Below the pieces are notes generated by a model that made no database searches, was not told the DNA's origin, and worked only from the letters and a program-made list of their open reading frames with translations. Shown in pieces: positions 1 through 7,948 of a stretch of DNA of 18,709 nt; position 1 is the stretch's first letter, and the number at the start of each line of letters is the position of its first letter. The stretch spans positions 1 to 18,709 of the forward strand of contig JACMRC010000312.1 in NCBI GenBank assembly GCA_014376655.1, written 5' to 3'. The translations under genes and the position numbers were made by a program. Source of the stretch: Mucilaginibacter sp. (GTDB taxonomy: Bacteria > Bacteroidota > Bacteroidia > Sphingobacteriales > Sphingobacteriaceae).

Positions 1-1
1 A

Positions 2-205
2 GCCTGGGGGCGCGATATTAAAATGCAAATTCAGTTTAAAAACATGGATTTTGCACCGTTAATTGATCGTATAAAAGACCTGGACAACAACCATGGGCTA
101 TACCTGGAAATGCTTAAACAACCCTGGTTCATAAATAATCAATTGCCTGAAAATGTATCGCTTAAAAATCGTTGGGTAGAAATTTTTGAAACTAAAAATG
201 GATAA
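2..205 (+). CDS. C-terminal end of a glycosyltransferase, probably GT10 (fucosyltransferase-like); 5' end outside window
   Basis: The frame is open from base 2 with no stop, so this is the last 67 residues of a gene that begins upstream; the in-frame ATG at 23 is internal. The visible tail contains 'LIDRIKDLDNNHGLYLEMLK' followed by 'QPWF'. This resembles the end of GT10 alpha-1,3-fucosyltransferase-type enzymes, where a helix of the form IxxIKxLDxNDxxYLxML is followed by a PxF element. If correct, the enzyme would transfer fucose from GDP-fucose onto the growing repeat unit at the cytoplasmic side of the inner membrane. The donor-binding core is not in the window, so the family call rests on this tail alone. 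Its TAA overlaps the ATG of the next gene by 8 bases. Confidence 0.55.
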   Translation, partial: AWGRDIKMQIQFKNMDFAPLIDRIKDLDNNHGLYLEMLKQPWFINNQLPENVSLKNRWVEIFETKNG

Positions 206-1190
206 ACCACTGGTTTCTATAATTATACCGGTTTACAATTCGGCGGCTTTTATTGAAGAAACAATACAGTCTGCCATACAACAAACATGGCCCAATAAAG
301 AGATAATTTTGGTTGATGATGGTTCGACCGATGATTCTTTAGTGATTATAAAGCAATATGAAAGCGCAGCGGTAAAAGTTTTTACGCAGGAAAACAAAGG
401 TGCTGCTGCGGCCAGGAACAAAGGTTTAGCAGAAGCCAAAGGCCATTATATACAGTTTTTAGATGCCGACGACCTGATAAGTAATACCAAGATGGAAGAA
501 CAGGTAAACTTGCTGATAAACTACCCGGATTACATTGGATTATGTTCAACTGTTCATTTTTTTGACGGTGATGACCCTCACAAGCAACCCGTGTTAACAG
601 AATGGTATAAAGATGGCTCTGAAGACCCGATAGATTTTTTGATAAAATTGTACAGTGGCGGATTAATAGGTCCCGAATATGGGGGTATGATACAGCCAAA
701 TGCATGGTTAACCCCGCGCCAGTTGATTGATAAAGCCGGACCGTGGAATGAAACATTAAGCGTTGACGACGACGGCGAGTTTTTTTGCCGCATAGTATTG
801 GCTTCGCAGGGTGTTAAGTTTAGTAAAAATGGGCTAAATTATTATCGCAAGTTTAATCATCAACAGTCTTTATCGGCCAAAAAAAACAAGAAGAATATGG
901 ATAGCGCTGTTACGGCTATAGATCTGAAATACAAGTATTTGAAAGCTGTCACAACCGATCCGATCGTCAATACTATATTTGCGCGTCATTATTGGTGGAC
1001 CGGCGTGCTGGCTTATCCGCAGTTTAAACAGCTATCTGCCAACTGTATAAAAAAAGCGCGGCAATATGGCTACAGTGGCGAAAAATATGTAGGTGGTACA
1101 AGCGGCCATGTCATAGCCAAAATTTTGGGCTGGAAAATAGCCCGACTAATGGCATGGTACCGACATGAATTTAAAAACGAATGGATTTGA
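198..1190 (+). CDS. Glycosyltransferase family 2 (GT-A fold)
   Basis: A 330-residue GT2 enzyme that would add a sugar from a nucleotide-sugar donor to the lipid-linked oligosaccharide. The N-terminus carries the family signature 'VSIIIPVYN' (residues 6-14), then DDGSTDD at 40-46 for nucleotide binding, the 'GAAAARNKG' helix near 68-76, and the metal-binding DADD at 89-92. An acidic stretch 'SVDDDGEFF' (188-196) is placed where the catalytic base (ED-like motif) normally sits. No membrane segment is evident. The frame is open four codons further up to a TTG at 186, but the ATG at 198 puts the protein directly at the GT2 signature and gives a neat 8-base overlap (ATGGATAA) with the preceding stop, so I prefer it. 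The sugar specificity cannot be read from the sequence. Confidence 0.93.
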   Translation: MDKPLVSIIIPVYNSAAFIEETIQSAIQQTWPNKEIILVDDGSTDDSLVIIKQYESAAVKVFTQENKGAAAARNKGLAEAKGHYIQFLDADDLISNTKMEEQVNLLINYPDYIGLCSTVHFFDGDDPHKQPVLTEWYKDGSEDPIDFLIKLYSGGLIGPEYGGMIQPNAWLTPRQLIDKAGPWNETLSVDDDGEFFCRIVLASQGVKFSKNGLNYYRKFNHQQSLSAKKNKKNMDSAVTAIDLKYKYLKAVTTDPIVNTIFARHYWWTGVLAYPQFKQLSANCIKKARQYGYSGEKYVGGTSGHVIAKILGWKIARLMAWYRHEFKNEWI

Positions 1191-2314
1191 AAGCGCAAGT
1201 AAAATTCTGGTTAAAACAGTTCCCATTTATTTATCCTAAAAGCATCATTGCTTCATGCAAAAACTGGATAGATAAAGAAAACGCTAAAGACGGTATTTAT
1301 ACAGGCATACGTAAGCATACTTACAGTTTGGTAGAAGAGCCAGAGAATCATACGCACAAACTGCCTGTACTTGCAGATAAGGGTGATGCCGATAAATTTA
1401 GCGCTAACGTATTTTATCAAACAGCACCCTCCTATTTATATTACCTTAAAGATTGCTACGTTTACAAGCAAAGAGGCTTGGTTTTAACCAACAGAAATGC
1501 CCTGTTCCAGGAATTTACGCATAATTTTAATATCGAACCATTAAAGCGTTTTATCTTAAAAAATCCTTTTTATACATTTTCTTCTCAAACAAAAAACATT
1601 AAAGGAGTCGGCGCTATGCTGGTGTCGCCGCAAAGCCATAATTATTACCATTGGCTATTTGATGTATTACCTCGAATAAGGCTTTATGCCGACGTATTAG
1701 ACCATATTTCGCATTTCTGTATATCAGCAGCTGTTCCGCAAAAATTCTTGGATATGCTGCCTCAATTTGGCATCCCGTTAAACAAAATATTGCTGGTTAA
1801 TGATATCGATAAACTGCATTTCGACAATTTATACGTGGCGTCACTACCCGGTAGTGAAGGACGCGCACCTAAATGGGGAATAGACTATGTTCGGAAAAAA
1901 TTGTTACCAAATACAAGCCCGGAACCAACACGAAAAATATATTTAAAAAGGGGCGACCAAGGGGAAAGAAAAATATTAAACGAGAGCGCAATTATAAGCC
2001 TGTTGGAAAAGGCCGGATTTGAGATCATTGATCCCGAAACGCTAAGCATTGAAGCGCAAATTGAGCTGATGCAAAAGGTAAAACTTGTTATCAGCGCCCA
2101 CGGTGCAGCATTAAGCAATTTATTATTTGTACAAGAAGGGATAGAGGTTATAGAACTATTTTCGAGCGATTATTTCAGAACGGACTGTTACTTTACGCTT
2201 GCCCGTATGCTCAATTTAAGGTATCAATATTTGCTGGGAACAAAACCTGCTAATGCAAATTGGGGTGATATAGAGGTTAGCGAAGAGGTATTGTTCAAGC
2301 TATTACACAAGTAG
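1181..2314 (+). CDS. Glycosyltransferase family 61 (DUF563)
   Basis: A 377-residue GT61/DUF563-type protein. Diagnostic pieces are 'NYYHWLFDVLPR' at about 154-165, a 'RKIYLKR' strand at 251-257, and 'SAHGAALSNLLF' at about 305-316, followed by 'EVIELF' (322-327). This order (HW...D, then YxxR, then HGAxLxN) is characteristic of the family, which includes xylosyl- and GlcNAc-transferases of eukaryotes and many uncharacterised bacterial capsule/EPS enzymes. The first 140 residues are less conserved and family-typical in length. The ATG overlaps the upstream GT2 stop by 10 bases, and a 4-base gap leads to the next gene. The role is probably the addition of one sugar to the repeat unit; donor and linkage are unknown. 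Confidence 0.92.
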   Translation: MDLKAQVKFWLKQFPFIYPKSIIASCKNWIDKENAKDGIYTGIRKHTYSLVEEPENHTHKLPVLADKGDADKFSANVFYQTAPSYLYYLKDCYVYKQRGLVLTNRNALFQEFTHNFNIEPLKRFILKNPFYTFSSQTKNIKGVGAMLVSPQSHNYYHWLFDVLPRIRLYADVLDHISHFCISAAVPQKFLDMLPQFGIPLNKILLVNDIDKLHFDNLYVASLPGSEGRAPKWGIDYVRKKLLPNTSPEPTRKIYLKRGDQGERKILNESAIISLLEKAGFEIIDPETLSIEAQIELMQKVKLVISAHGAALSNLLFVQEGIEVIELFSSDYFRTDCYFTLARMLNLRYQYLLGTKPANANWGDIEVSEEVLFKLLHK

Positions 2315-2318
2315 GTTA

Positions 2319-3377
2319 GTGTTCAAAAAAAACTCCTTACTCTCCATAGATATTTTAAGAGCGATAGCCGCGTTTGGGGTATTTGCTTATCATCAACATA
2401 TATTCGGGCTAATTGCACGCTACACCAGCGTGCCGGCTATTGATATGATAGATAACTTTGGTGCTGCGTTTGCAGTGCCATTGTTCTTTTTAATAAGCGG
2501 CTATTGCATCCACCTGTCAAACATGAAACATCTTGCCGGTAATAAACCCTTGCCCTTAAAAGAGTATTACAAACGGCGGTTTTTACGCATTTACCCGCCT
2601 TATTTGGCAGCCTTAATATTCTCTGTAGCTGTAAATTATTCTACATATAATACCCTGCCTACAACTTCAGATTTCATAGTTCACTTATTTGTTTTGCAAG
2701 GTTTTACAGTGGCGTATTTTAATACCATTAACTTAGTGCTGTGGACTGTAAGTGTAGAGATAGCTTTCTACCTTATCTACCCAATATTTTACTGTATTCG
2801 TTTAAAATATTCCTTAAATAAAGCCCTGCTGTTTACCTTATTAATAAGCACGCTAAGCATTGTTTATTTCTGGTCAAAAACCGTTCTAACACTACCACAG
2901 TATTTTTGCGTATTCAATATATGGTTTGCCTGGTGTTGCGGTGCTTTCCTGGCGGATAAAGAAACGTTCAGCCCTGTAGATATAAGGAAACCGATGTATA
3001 TATTAATATACGCGGGCATCATTGCATTTAGGTTTATTCCGGCTATTCCAAATATTATTTATTTTCAGCTAAATATTTTATTGTGGACAGGGCCGGTTGT
3101 ATTTATTACATCGAAAGAACAATGGTTTGTTAAACATTATTCGATAGTTACTAAAGTAGTAACATCAATGGGTTTATCCAGTTATTCGTTATACCTTTTA
3201 CATGAACCCTTAATTACGCTAAAGAATTATCTGGGCCACCGCTTTTTACCTACCGGTTTACAGTTTGCGGGCGTTACCTTAGGCACCCTGCTAATCCCGG
3301 TAGTAGCCTGGTATAGCTTTAAGTACATAGAAAAACCATTTACAGCCAGGAAGAAAACCGTTGCCCCAACCGCTTAA
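2319..3377 (+). CDS. Acyltransferase 3 family membrane O-acyltransferase (OafA/YrhL-like), first of three
   Basis: A 352-residue, multi-pass inner-membrane protein predicted to acylate (commonly O-acetylate) sugar hydroxyls. The hallmarks are in order: 'SIDILRAIAAFGVFAYHQH' (9-27, with the conserved Arg14 and His25), 'FFLISGY' (56-62), the 'RRFLRIYPPY' loop (86-95), 'WTVSVEIAFYLIYP' (142-155) holding the conserved Ser-x-Glu (S145, E147), and C-terminal 'SYSLYLLHEP'. About ten hydrophobic segments fit the family. The start is a GTG at 2319, four bases after the previous TAG; it is chosen because the first conserved helix begins only nine residues later. A run of eight A (2325-2332) lies at codons 3-5. 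The last 17 bases overlap the next gene. Confidence 0.93.
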   Translation: MFKKNSLLSIDILRAIAAFGVFAYHQHIFGLIARYTSVPAIDMIDNFGAAFAVPLFFLISGYCIHLSNMKHLAGNKPLPLKEYYKRRFLRIYPPYLAALIFSVAVNYSTYNTLPTTSDFIVHLFVLQGFTVAYFNTINLVLWTVSVEIAFYLIYPIFYCIRLKYSLNKALLFTLLISTLSIVYFWSKTVLTLPQYFCVFNIWFAWCCGAFLADKETFSPVDIRKPMYILIYAGIIAFRFIPAIPNIIYFQLNILLWTGPVVFITSKEQWFVKHYSIVTKVVTSMGLSSYSLYLLHEPLITLKNYLGHRFLPTGLQFAGVTLGTLLIPVVAWYSFKYIEKPFTARKKTVAPTA

Positions 3378-4338
3378 CATACTAACGCTTGCCACCGGCA
3401 AAAAGCTGTTTATTGATATGGCAGTTAATCTTGCCCGGTCGTTTAGCTTATGGAACAAAGGCAGTGATATTAACTTTTATATAGCTACCGATTTGCAGGA
3501 GTTTGTTCCTGCAGATGTAAAAGCTTTCACCCAAATTATAACCCTGCAACCTAATGAATTTGGTGTAGGGTTTTCGCCAAAATTATACCTGGATAAACTG
3601 GCACCTGCCGGCCAAACCTTGTTTATAGATAGTGATTGCCTGGTATATGGCAACCTACTGCCTGTGTTCGAAAAATTTAAGGGGCACCAGGTTTCGGTGG
3701 TGGGTAGTTACATTGCTACCGGCGAGTGGTTTGGCGATGTGGCCACCATTTGTAAAAAATACCAGGTGCCACACCTGCCCAAATTTAATGGTGGCATTTA
3801 TTATTTAGAGAATGGGCCTGTTGCCGCACAGGTTTATGCCACAGCCCCGGAGCTGGAAACACAATATGACGATATAGGCTTTGTGCGCTTACGCGGGCGA
3901 CCGAATGACGAAGTATTGATGGCGCTGGCTATGGCGTTGCATAAGCAGGAACCTATTGATGATGATGGTACCATTCTTGCCGAATTTGTAAATTTCCAAT
4001 CGGGTATCACATCAGACGTTATAAAAGGTGTGGCCGAGTTATACAATAAACCAGGACATCCTAATTATCAACCAAAATGGCCGTTAACGTTGGCAAGGCC
4101 GTTAATCGTTCATTTTTTGGGGCATCATAATAAAACCTTGCCTTATACTAAAGAAACTAAGCTGCTTGAGTACCTTTTTAACAAAAAACATTCGTTAAAC
4201 ATAGCCCGTATTTTAACAAGCTTACAAATAACGTTGCCTACGCAAACTGTTACTTGGGTTAAGCAATTATTTAGGCCCCTATATCATTTATTATTAGGCG
4301 CCCGTAAAATAAAACCGTCAGAAAGAGTAATTAAGTAA
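3361..4338 (+). CDS. GT8-like nucleotide-sugar glycosyltransferase
   Basis: A 325-residue GT-A fold protein resembling GT8 and related enzymes. It opens with a beta strand 'LNILTLATG' (5-13), then the metal-binding DSD (residues 90-92) in 'TLFIDSDCLVYG', an acceptor-side 'FNGGIYYLE' (142-150, the usual place of FNxGxxLxN in GT8), 'PNDEVLMALA' (181-190) and a late 'HFLGHHNKTLPY' (251-262) where GT8 proteins carry HxxGxxKPW. The start is a TTG at 3361 that overlaps the acyltransferase gene by 17 bases. The next in-frame ATG (3418) would remove the first beta strand, so TTG is favoured. Sequence similarity to classical GT8 is partial, so it may belong to a GT8-like unclassified group. Confidence 0.75.
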   Translation: MPQPLNILTLATGKKLFIDMAVNLARSFSLWNKGSDINFYIATDLQEFVPADVKAFTQIITLQPNEFGVGFSPKLYLDKLAPAGQTLFIDSDCLVYGNLLPVFEKFKGHQVSVVGSYIATGEWFGDVATICKKYQVPHLPKFNGGIYYLENGPVAAQVYATAPELETQYDDIGFVRLRGRPNDEVLMALAMALHKQEPIDDDGTILAEFVNFQSGITSDVIKGVAELYNKPGHPNYQPKWPLTLARPLIVHFLGHHNKTLPYTKETKLLEYLFNKKHSLNIARILTSLQITLPTQTVTWVKQLFRPLYHLLLGARKIKPSERVIK

Positions 4339-4339
4339 C

Positions 4340-5254
4340 GTGGATATTAGCATTATCATACCAACCTATAACCGTCTCTGGAGCCTTCCTAAGGCTGTAA
4401 GCAGTTGTTATGACCCGGACGTAGCTATTGAAGTAATTGTAATTGATGATGGCAGTACAGACGATACCTGGCAATGGTTGAAGCAACAAGACAATGTAAT
4501 TGCCATTAAGCAGGAAAACATGGGTAAAGATTGGGCTGTGAACAAAGGTTTTAGCATTGCTACAGGTAAGTACATACGTTTTCTTGATTCGGACGATTGG
4601 ATATTGCCCGGTTCGTGTGCCAAATTATTCCACGAAGCAGAAAAAACAGGGGCAGACATTATTTGCGGAGGCTATGAGACCTACGATGAAAACGAAAAAT
4701 TAATTAAAGAAACACCATGGACAGTTTGCGACGATTTCCTGGCACAGCAATTAGGCGAGTGCGATTCGTCACATTATAGTGCTTATCTTTTTAAAAAAGA
4801 TTTTATAAACAACATCCCCCATCGCCAGGAATTTGGCGGGCTTGACGATAGGCAGTTTATAATTGAAACGGCATTAAAGTATCCAAAAACCAGCTATATA
4901 TCATCGCCTGCGCTGGCACACAGAATACATAACAACATTAGGCTGCAAAACATAAGTGGTTTACAAAAAACTGTTTATCACCAGGCATATTATAACATAT
5001 ATAAAAAAGCATTAACCTTGCTTGAAGCGCGGGGCGAACTTAACCAGCGCCGCAAAAATGCAGCTTGCAATAATTTATGGCACCTTGCCCACTGGACAGC
5101 ATATTCTGATATCACAGCTGCTTATAAAATTTACCAATGGGTTTATAAGCTTAACCCGCAATTTAAACCTACAGGAAACAAACCTTTAGCATTATTATAT
5201 AAAACGTTAGGGTTTACCTTTACCGAACGACTACTAAAGCTTAAAAGAGGTTAG
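4340..5254 (+). CDS. Glycosyltransferase family 2 (GT-A fold)
   Basis: A 304-residue GT2 enzyme. Visible motifs are 'ISIIIPTYNR' (3-12), DDGSTDD (36-42), 'NKGFSIATGKYIRFLDSDD' (68-86) with the DSDD metal site at 83-86, and 'GGLDDRQF' (166-173), which is placed like the catalytic-base motif. A basic, aromatic C-terminal helix region follows without clear transmembrane segments. The start is GTG at 4340, one base after the previous TAA, and it sets the protein directly at the family signature. The next gene begins after an 8-base gap, the longest in the window. It is expected to extend the lipid-linked repeat unit; the donor sugar cannot be inferred. Confidence 0.93.
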   Translation: MDISIIIPTYNRLWSLPKAVSSCYDPDVAIEVIVIDDGSTDDTWQWLKQQDNVIAIKQENMGKDWAVNKGFSIATGKYIRFLDSDDWILPGSCAKLFHEAEKTGADIICGGYETYDENEKLIKETPWTVCDDFLAQQLGECDSSHYSAYLFKKDFINNIPHRQEFGGLDDRQFIIETALKYPKTSYISSPALAHRIHNNIRLQNISGLQKTVYHQAYYNIYKKALTLLEARGELNQRRKNAACNNLWHLAHWTAYSDITAAYKIYQWVYKLNPQFKPTGNKPLALLYKTLGFTFTERLLKLKRG

Positions 5255-5262
5255 CACAACCT

Positions 5263-5949
5263 ATGCAACTAACAGGCAATATATCATTGAACAGATTTGA
5301 GTGGGCCGATAAAACAGCACGCCATCTGATCCGTAAGTACTATCAAAAAGCGAAGCCGGTACATTATGATGTAGGCGCGGGTCAAAACTCGCTGGTAAAA
5401 CAACTGGCTGCTGAAACCGCTAATGGCTACTCTTTTGATCTGTTACCGTTTGATGAAAGTATTGAGCAATGGGATATTGAAAAAAGCTTACCCTATAACT
5501 ACCAGCCTGCCGATATTGTTACCTTTTTAGAAATTGTTGAGCACTTAAACAACCCATGGGCCTGCATAAAAAACATCTCGGCAGCTATGGCACCAGGTGG
5601 TTTTTTAGTACTTACCACACCAAACCCTAGTTGGAGTACCAGTAGGGTTAGTTTATTGTTTAAAGGGTTTTTAACCTGCTTTACACAATCAGACCTGGAT
5701 CTTAATCACCACGTATTTGTAGCATGGCCGCATATATTGCAAAAATTATTGGCCGATAATGGTTTGGAAATAATAGAATATGTTACCCTTGACGGGCCTA
5801 CCCGTTTGTTTGGCGGCGGGCTTAAGCTGTCGCAATTTATTATACAGTTTCCGGCCAGGCTTATAAAAATAATAATAGAGAAAAAAGACCCAACCGCAAT
5901 GGGCATGAGTTATGGAATTGTAGCCCGTAAAATTGGTGGAACCACTTAA
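5263..5949 (+). CDS. Class I SAM-dependent methyltransferase
   Basis: A 228-residue Rossmann-fold methyltransferase. Motif I is 'YDVGAGQN' (35-42), an acidic residue after strand 2 is in 'FDL' (58-60), a 'WDIEKSLPY' loop (70-78) follows, motif IV-like 'FLEIVEHL' lies at 88-95, and the post-motif turn 'MAPGGFLVLTTPNP' at 109-122. This layout matches the Methyltransf_11/23 type that includes sugar and polysaccharide O-methyltransferases. Given its position between glycosyltransferases, it probably methylates a sugar hydroxyl of the repeat unit or caps a chain; this is inference from context. The ATG at 5263 has a purine-rich AAAGAGG about 12 bases upstream, one of the few Shine-Dalgarno-like stretches here. 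The 3' end overlaps the next gene. Confidence 0.88.
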   Translation: MQLTGNISLNRFEWADKTARHLIRKYYQKAKPVHYDVGAGQNSLVKQLAAETANGYSFDLLPFDESIEQWDIEKSLPYNYQPADIVTFLEIVEHLNNPWACIKNISAAMAPGGFLVLTTPNPSWSTSRVSLLFKGFLTCFTQSDLDLNHHVFVAWPHILQKLLADNGLEIIEYVTLDGPTRLFGGGLKLSQFIIQFPARLIKIIIEKKDPTAMGMSYGIVARKIGGTT

Positions 5950-6910
5950 TATTTTTTACAGCGAACCTGACCCCGACAGGTGGATAAAGTTCGACCGGTA
6001 CCCAAGGCGATTAATTCGCAGGTTGGTGCGTGGTAAAACACGCCCCGGCGGGGTGGCAATGGTAGCCATTAACCTGATGAAAGGATTAGATAAGTTAGGT
6101 ATACCTTATAGATTGAATAATTATCGTTATATCCGGCAACATCCGAATGAAGTAGCGTGTATTATAGGGAAAACGCATGTACTTTTTGAGCATACATGGA
6201 TAAACCCGGTAGTTTTTGGCGCAGGCATTTATTCGCACCCGATAGATTGCCCTGACCTGCTCACTAAATACCCCAACATAAAACGCGTATTAGTACCCGG
6301 CGAATGGATGCGGCAAATGTTTGAACCTTACTATGGTGATAAAGTATTAGCCTGGCCAACCGGGATAGATACTGATGAGTGGAAACCTGCAGACAGCAGT
6401 AAAAGCATCGACTTTTTAGTATATGATAAAGTGCGTTGGGAACATGGCAGATACAATGATGAGTTGATATCCCCTATCCTCAAAACACTGGATGATAAAC
6501 AATTAAGTCACATACACATACAATATGGCAGCTATACCCCTACTGAGTTAAAGGATAAGGTAAGCAAATGCAAGGCTGTTATATTTTTATGCGAGCATGA
6601 AACACAGGGCTTAGCCTATCAGCAAATATTAGCAACCAATACCCCAATACTGGCCTGGGACAGGGGCGGTTATTGGCAGGACCCGCATTATTACCCCGAA
6701 AAAGTTAAGTACGGCCCTGTTAGTTCTGTACCCTATTGGGATGAAAGATGCGGCGTAAAGTTTACAGGGATAGATGATTTTGAGAAAAACCTTACTGGCT
6801 TTTTAAAACAAGTAAACACTTTCAAACCCCGGGAATATATATTTGAAAATTTAACCTTAGAAAAATGCGCCAAAAAATACCTGGACATAGTGCAGCATAT
6901 TAATGATTAG
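5933..6910 (+). CDS. GT-B fold glycosyltransferase (GT4-like, atypical donor motif)
   Basis: A protein of about 325 residues with a GT-B layout. The N-terminal half has 'RPGGVAMVAINLMKGLDKLG' (37-56), where GT4 enzymes carry their GG-containing acceptor loop, and 'VLFEHTW' (83-89). The C-terminal half has 'VIFLCEHETQGLAYQQILAT' (216-235) in the place of the usual E-x7-E donor motif. Here the first Glu (E223) is present but the residue eight later is Gln231. Family membership is therefore GT4-like rather than canonical. TTG 5933 and GTG 5936 are both possible starts, only one codon apart; either overlaps the methyltransferase gene (17 or 14 bases). Its stop abuts the next ATG with no spacer. 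Confidence 0.8.
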   Translation: MVEPLNIFYSEPDPDRWIKFDRYPRRLIRRLVRGKTRPGGVAMVAINLMKGLDKLGIPYRLNNYRYIRQHPNEVACIIGKTHVLFEHTWINPVVFGAGIYSHPIDCPDLLTKYPNIKRVLVPGEWMRQMFEPYYGDKVLAWPTGIDTDEWKPADSSKSIDFLVYDKVRWEHGRYNDELISPILKTLDDKQLSHIHIQYGSYTPTELKDKVSKCKAVIFLCEHETQGLAYQQILATNTPILAWDRGGYWQDPHYYPEKVKYGPVSSVPYWDERCGVKFTGIDDFEKNLTGFLKQVNTFKPREYIFENLTLEKCAKKYLDIVQHIND

Positions 6911-7948
6911 ATGCTCCTAAAAAAGATGAAAATATTGCTGATAATGGATCCCGGCATATCCGTTCCGCCCAAACAATACGGCGGGCACGAGCGGCTGGTG
7001 TATGCATTTGCAGAAGAGTATGTAAAATTGGGGCATGAGGTTACTTTACTGGCCGGGCCAGACTCCTATTGCAGTGGCAAAACGGTTACTTATGGCGTTA
7101 ATGACTTAAACCGTTCAAAATTACAAAGAGCCAGAGAAGTATTTTTTGTGTGGCGATATTTAAGACGCAACAAAAACAATTTTGACCTGGTACATAATTT
7201 TGGACGCTTAATTTTATTGCTCCCTATTATAAATTCCGACTCAAAAAAGATAATGAGCTATGGCAGAAGCATAGCTACATCGGGCATACGCACCATCAAT
7301 GCTTTGCCTAACAAAAATTTAATATTTACTGCCTGTAGCAATTATTGCGCTAACTCTGGCAATGTAGCAGGTACCTGGCGCACAGTGTATAATGCTATTG
7401 ATTTTTCAAAATATCAACCAACACAAATAACTGATAAAGAAGTTCCATTAGTGTTTTTGAGCAGGCTTGATAAAATTAAGGGGCCGCACATTGCCATAAA
7501 TATAGCGCTTAAAACAGGCCATAAATTAATTATAGCAGGTAACGAACCAACTACGCCAGATAACATAGCTTATTATAAAGAGTTTGTATTACCCTATATT
7601 GATCAGCAGCAAATTATATATGTTGGCGAGGTAAATGATGTACAAAAAAACAATCTTTTAGGTAAAGGTAAAGCCATGCTTTTCCCCTTAAGCGGCGATG
7701 AGGCATTTGGCATAGTGATGATAGAGGCCATGGCCTGCGGCACACCGGTAATAGCATTTAACCATGCAGCAGCGCCCGAAGTTGTTGATAACGGGCTAAC
7801 CGGCTTTATCGTTAATACAGAAGATGAAATGTTAAATGCGTTAAATAAAATATCGCAGATAGATAGGGCGCAATGCCGCCAGGTTGCCGAACAGAGATTT
7901 GACGTTAAAGTAATTGCCCGCCAATACCTGGATTTGCTTAATGATTAA
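6911..7948 (+). CDS. Glycosyltransferase family 4 (GT-B fold)
   Basis: A canonical retaining GT4 enzyme, 345 residues. The acceptor-side loop 'PPKQYGGHERLVYAFAEEY' (19-37) is followed by 'HEVTLLAG' (42-49). The donor domain has 'VFLSRLDKIKGPHIAI' (181-196), 'HKLIIAGN' (204-211), and the complete E-x7-E motif 'EAFGIVMIEAMACGTPVI' (264-281, E264 and E272). No transmembrane segment is seen, so it acts at the cytoplasmic membrane face. The ATG at 6911 follows the upstream TAG immediately; an in-frame ATG at 6926 would give a shorter N-terminus beginning 'MKILLIMDPG' and fits the family equally well. The gene ends in an 8-base overlap with the following acyltransferase. Confidence 0.93.
   Translation: MLLKKMKILLIMDPGISVPPKQYGGHERLVYAFAEEYVKLGHEVTLLAGPDSYCSGKTVTYGVNDLNRSKLQRAREVFFVWRYLRRNKNNFDLVHNFGRLILLLPIINSDSKKIMSYGRSIATSGIRTINALPNKNLIFTACSNYCANSGNVAGTWRTVYNAIDFSKYQPTQITDKEVPLVFLSRLDKIKGPHIAINIALKTGHKLIIAGNEPTTPDNIAYYKEFVLPYIDQQQIIYVGEVNDVQKNNLLGKGKAMLFPLSGDEAFGIVMIEAMACGTPVIAFNHAAAPEVVDNGLTGFIVNTEDEMLNALNKISQIDRAQCRQVAEQRFDVKVIARQYLDLLND

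Noticed and set aside
382..756. 124-residue open frame on the minus strand
   Set aside because: It is fully inside the first GT2 gene, whose catalytic motifs are intact; no family signature is seen in the reverse frame.
5255..5262. The 8-base gap as a possible promoter site
   Set aside because: It is far too short for a Bacteroidota promoter (TTTG near -33, TAnnTTTG near -7), and no such pair was recognised just upstream.
7914..7940. Upstream TTG start for the second acyltransferase
   Set aside because: It would overlap the GT4 gene by 35 bases and add a non-conserved leader; the ATG at 7941 gives an overlap like those at other junctions.
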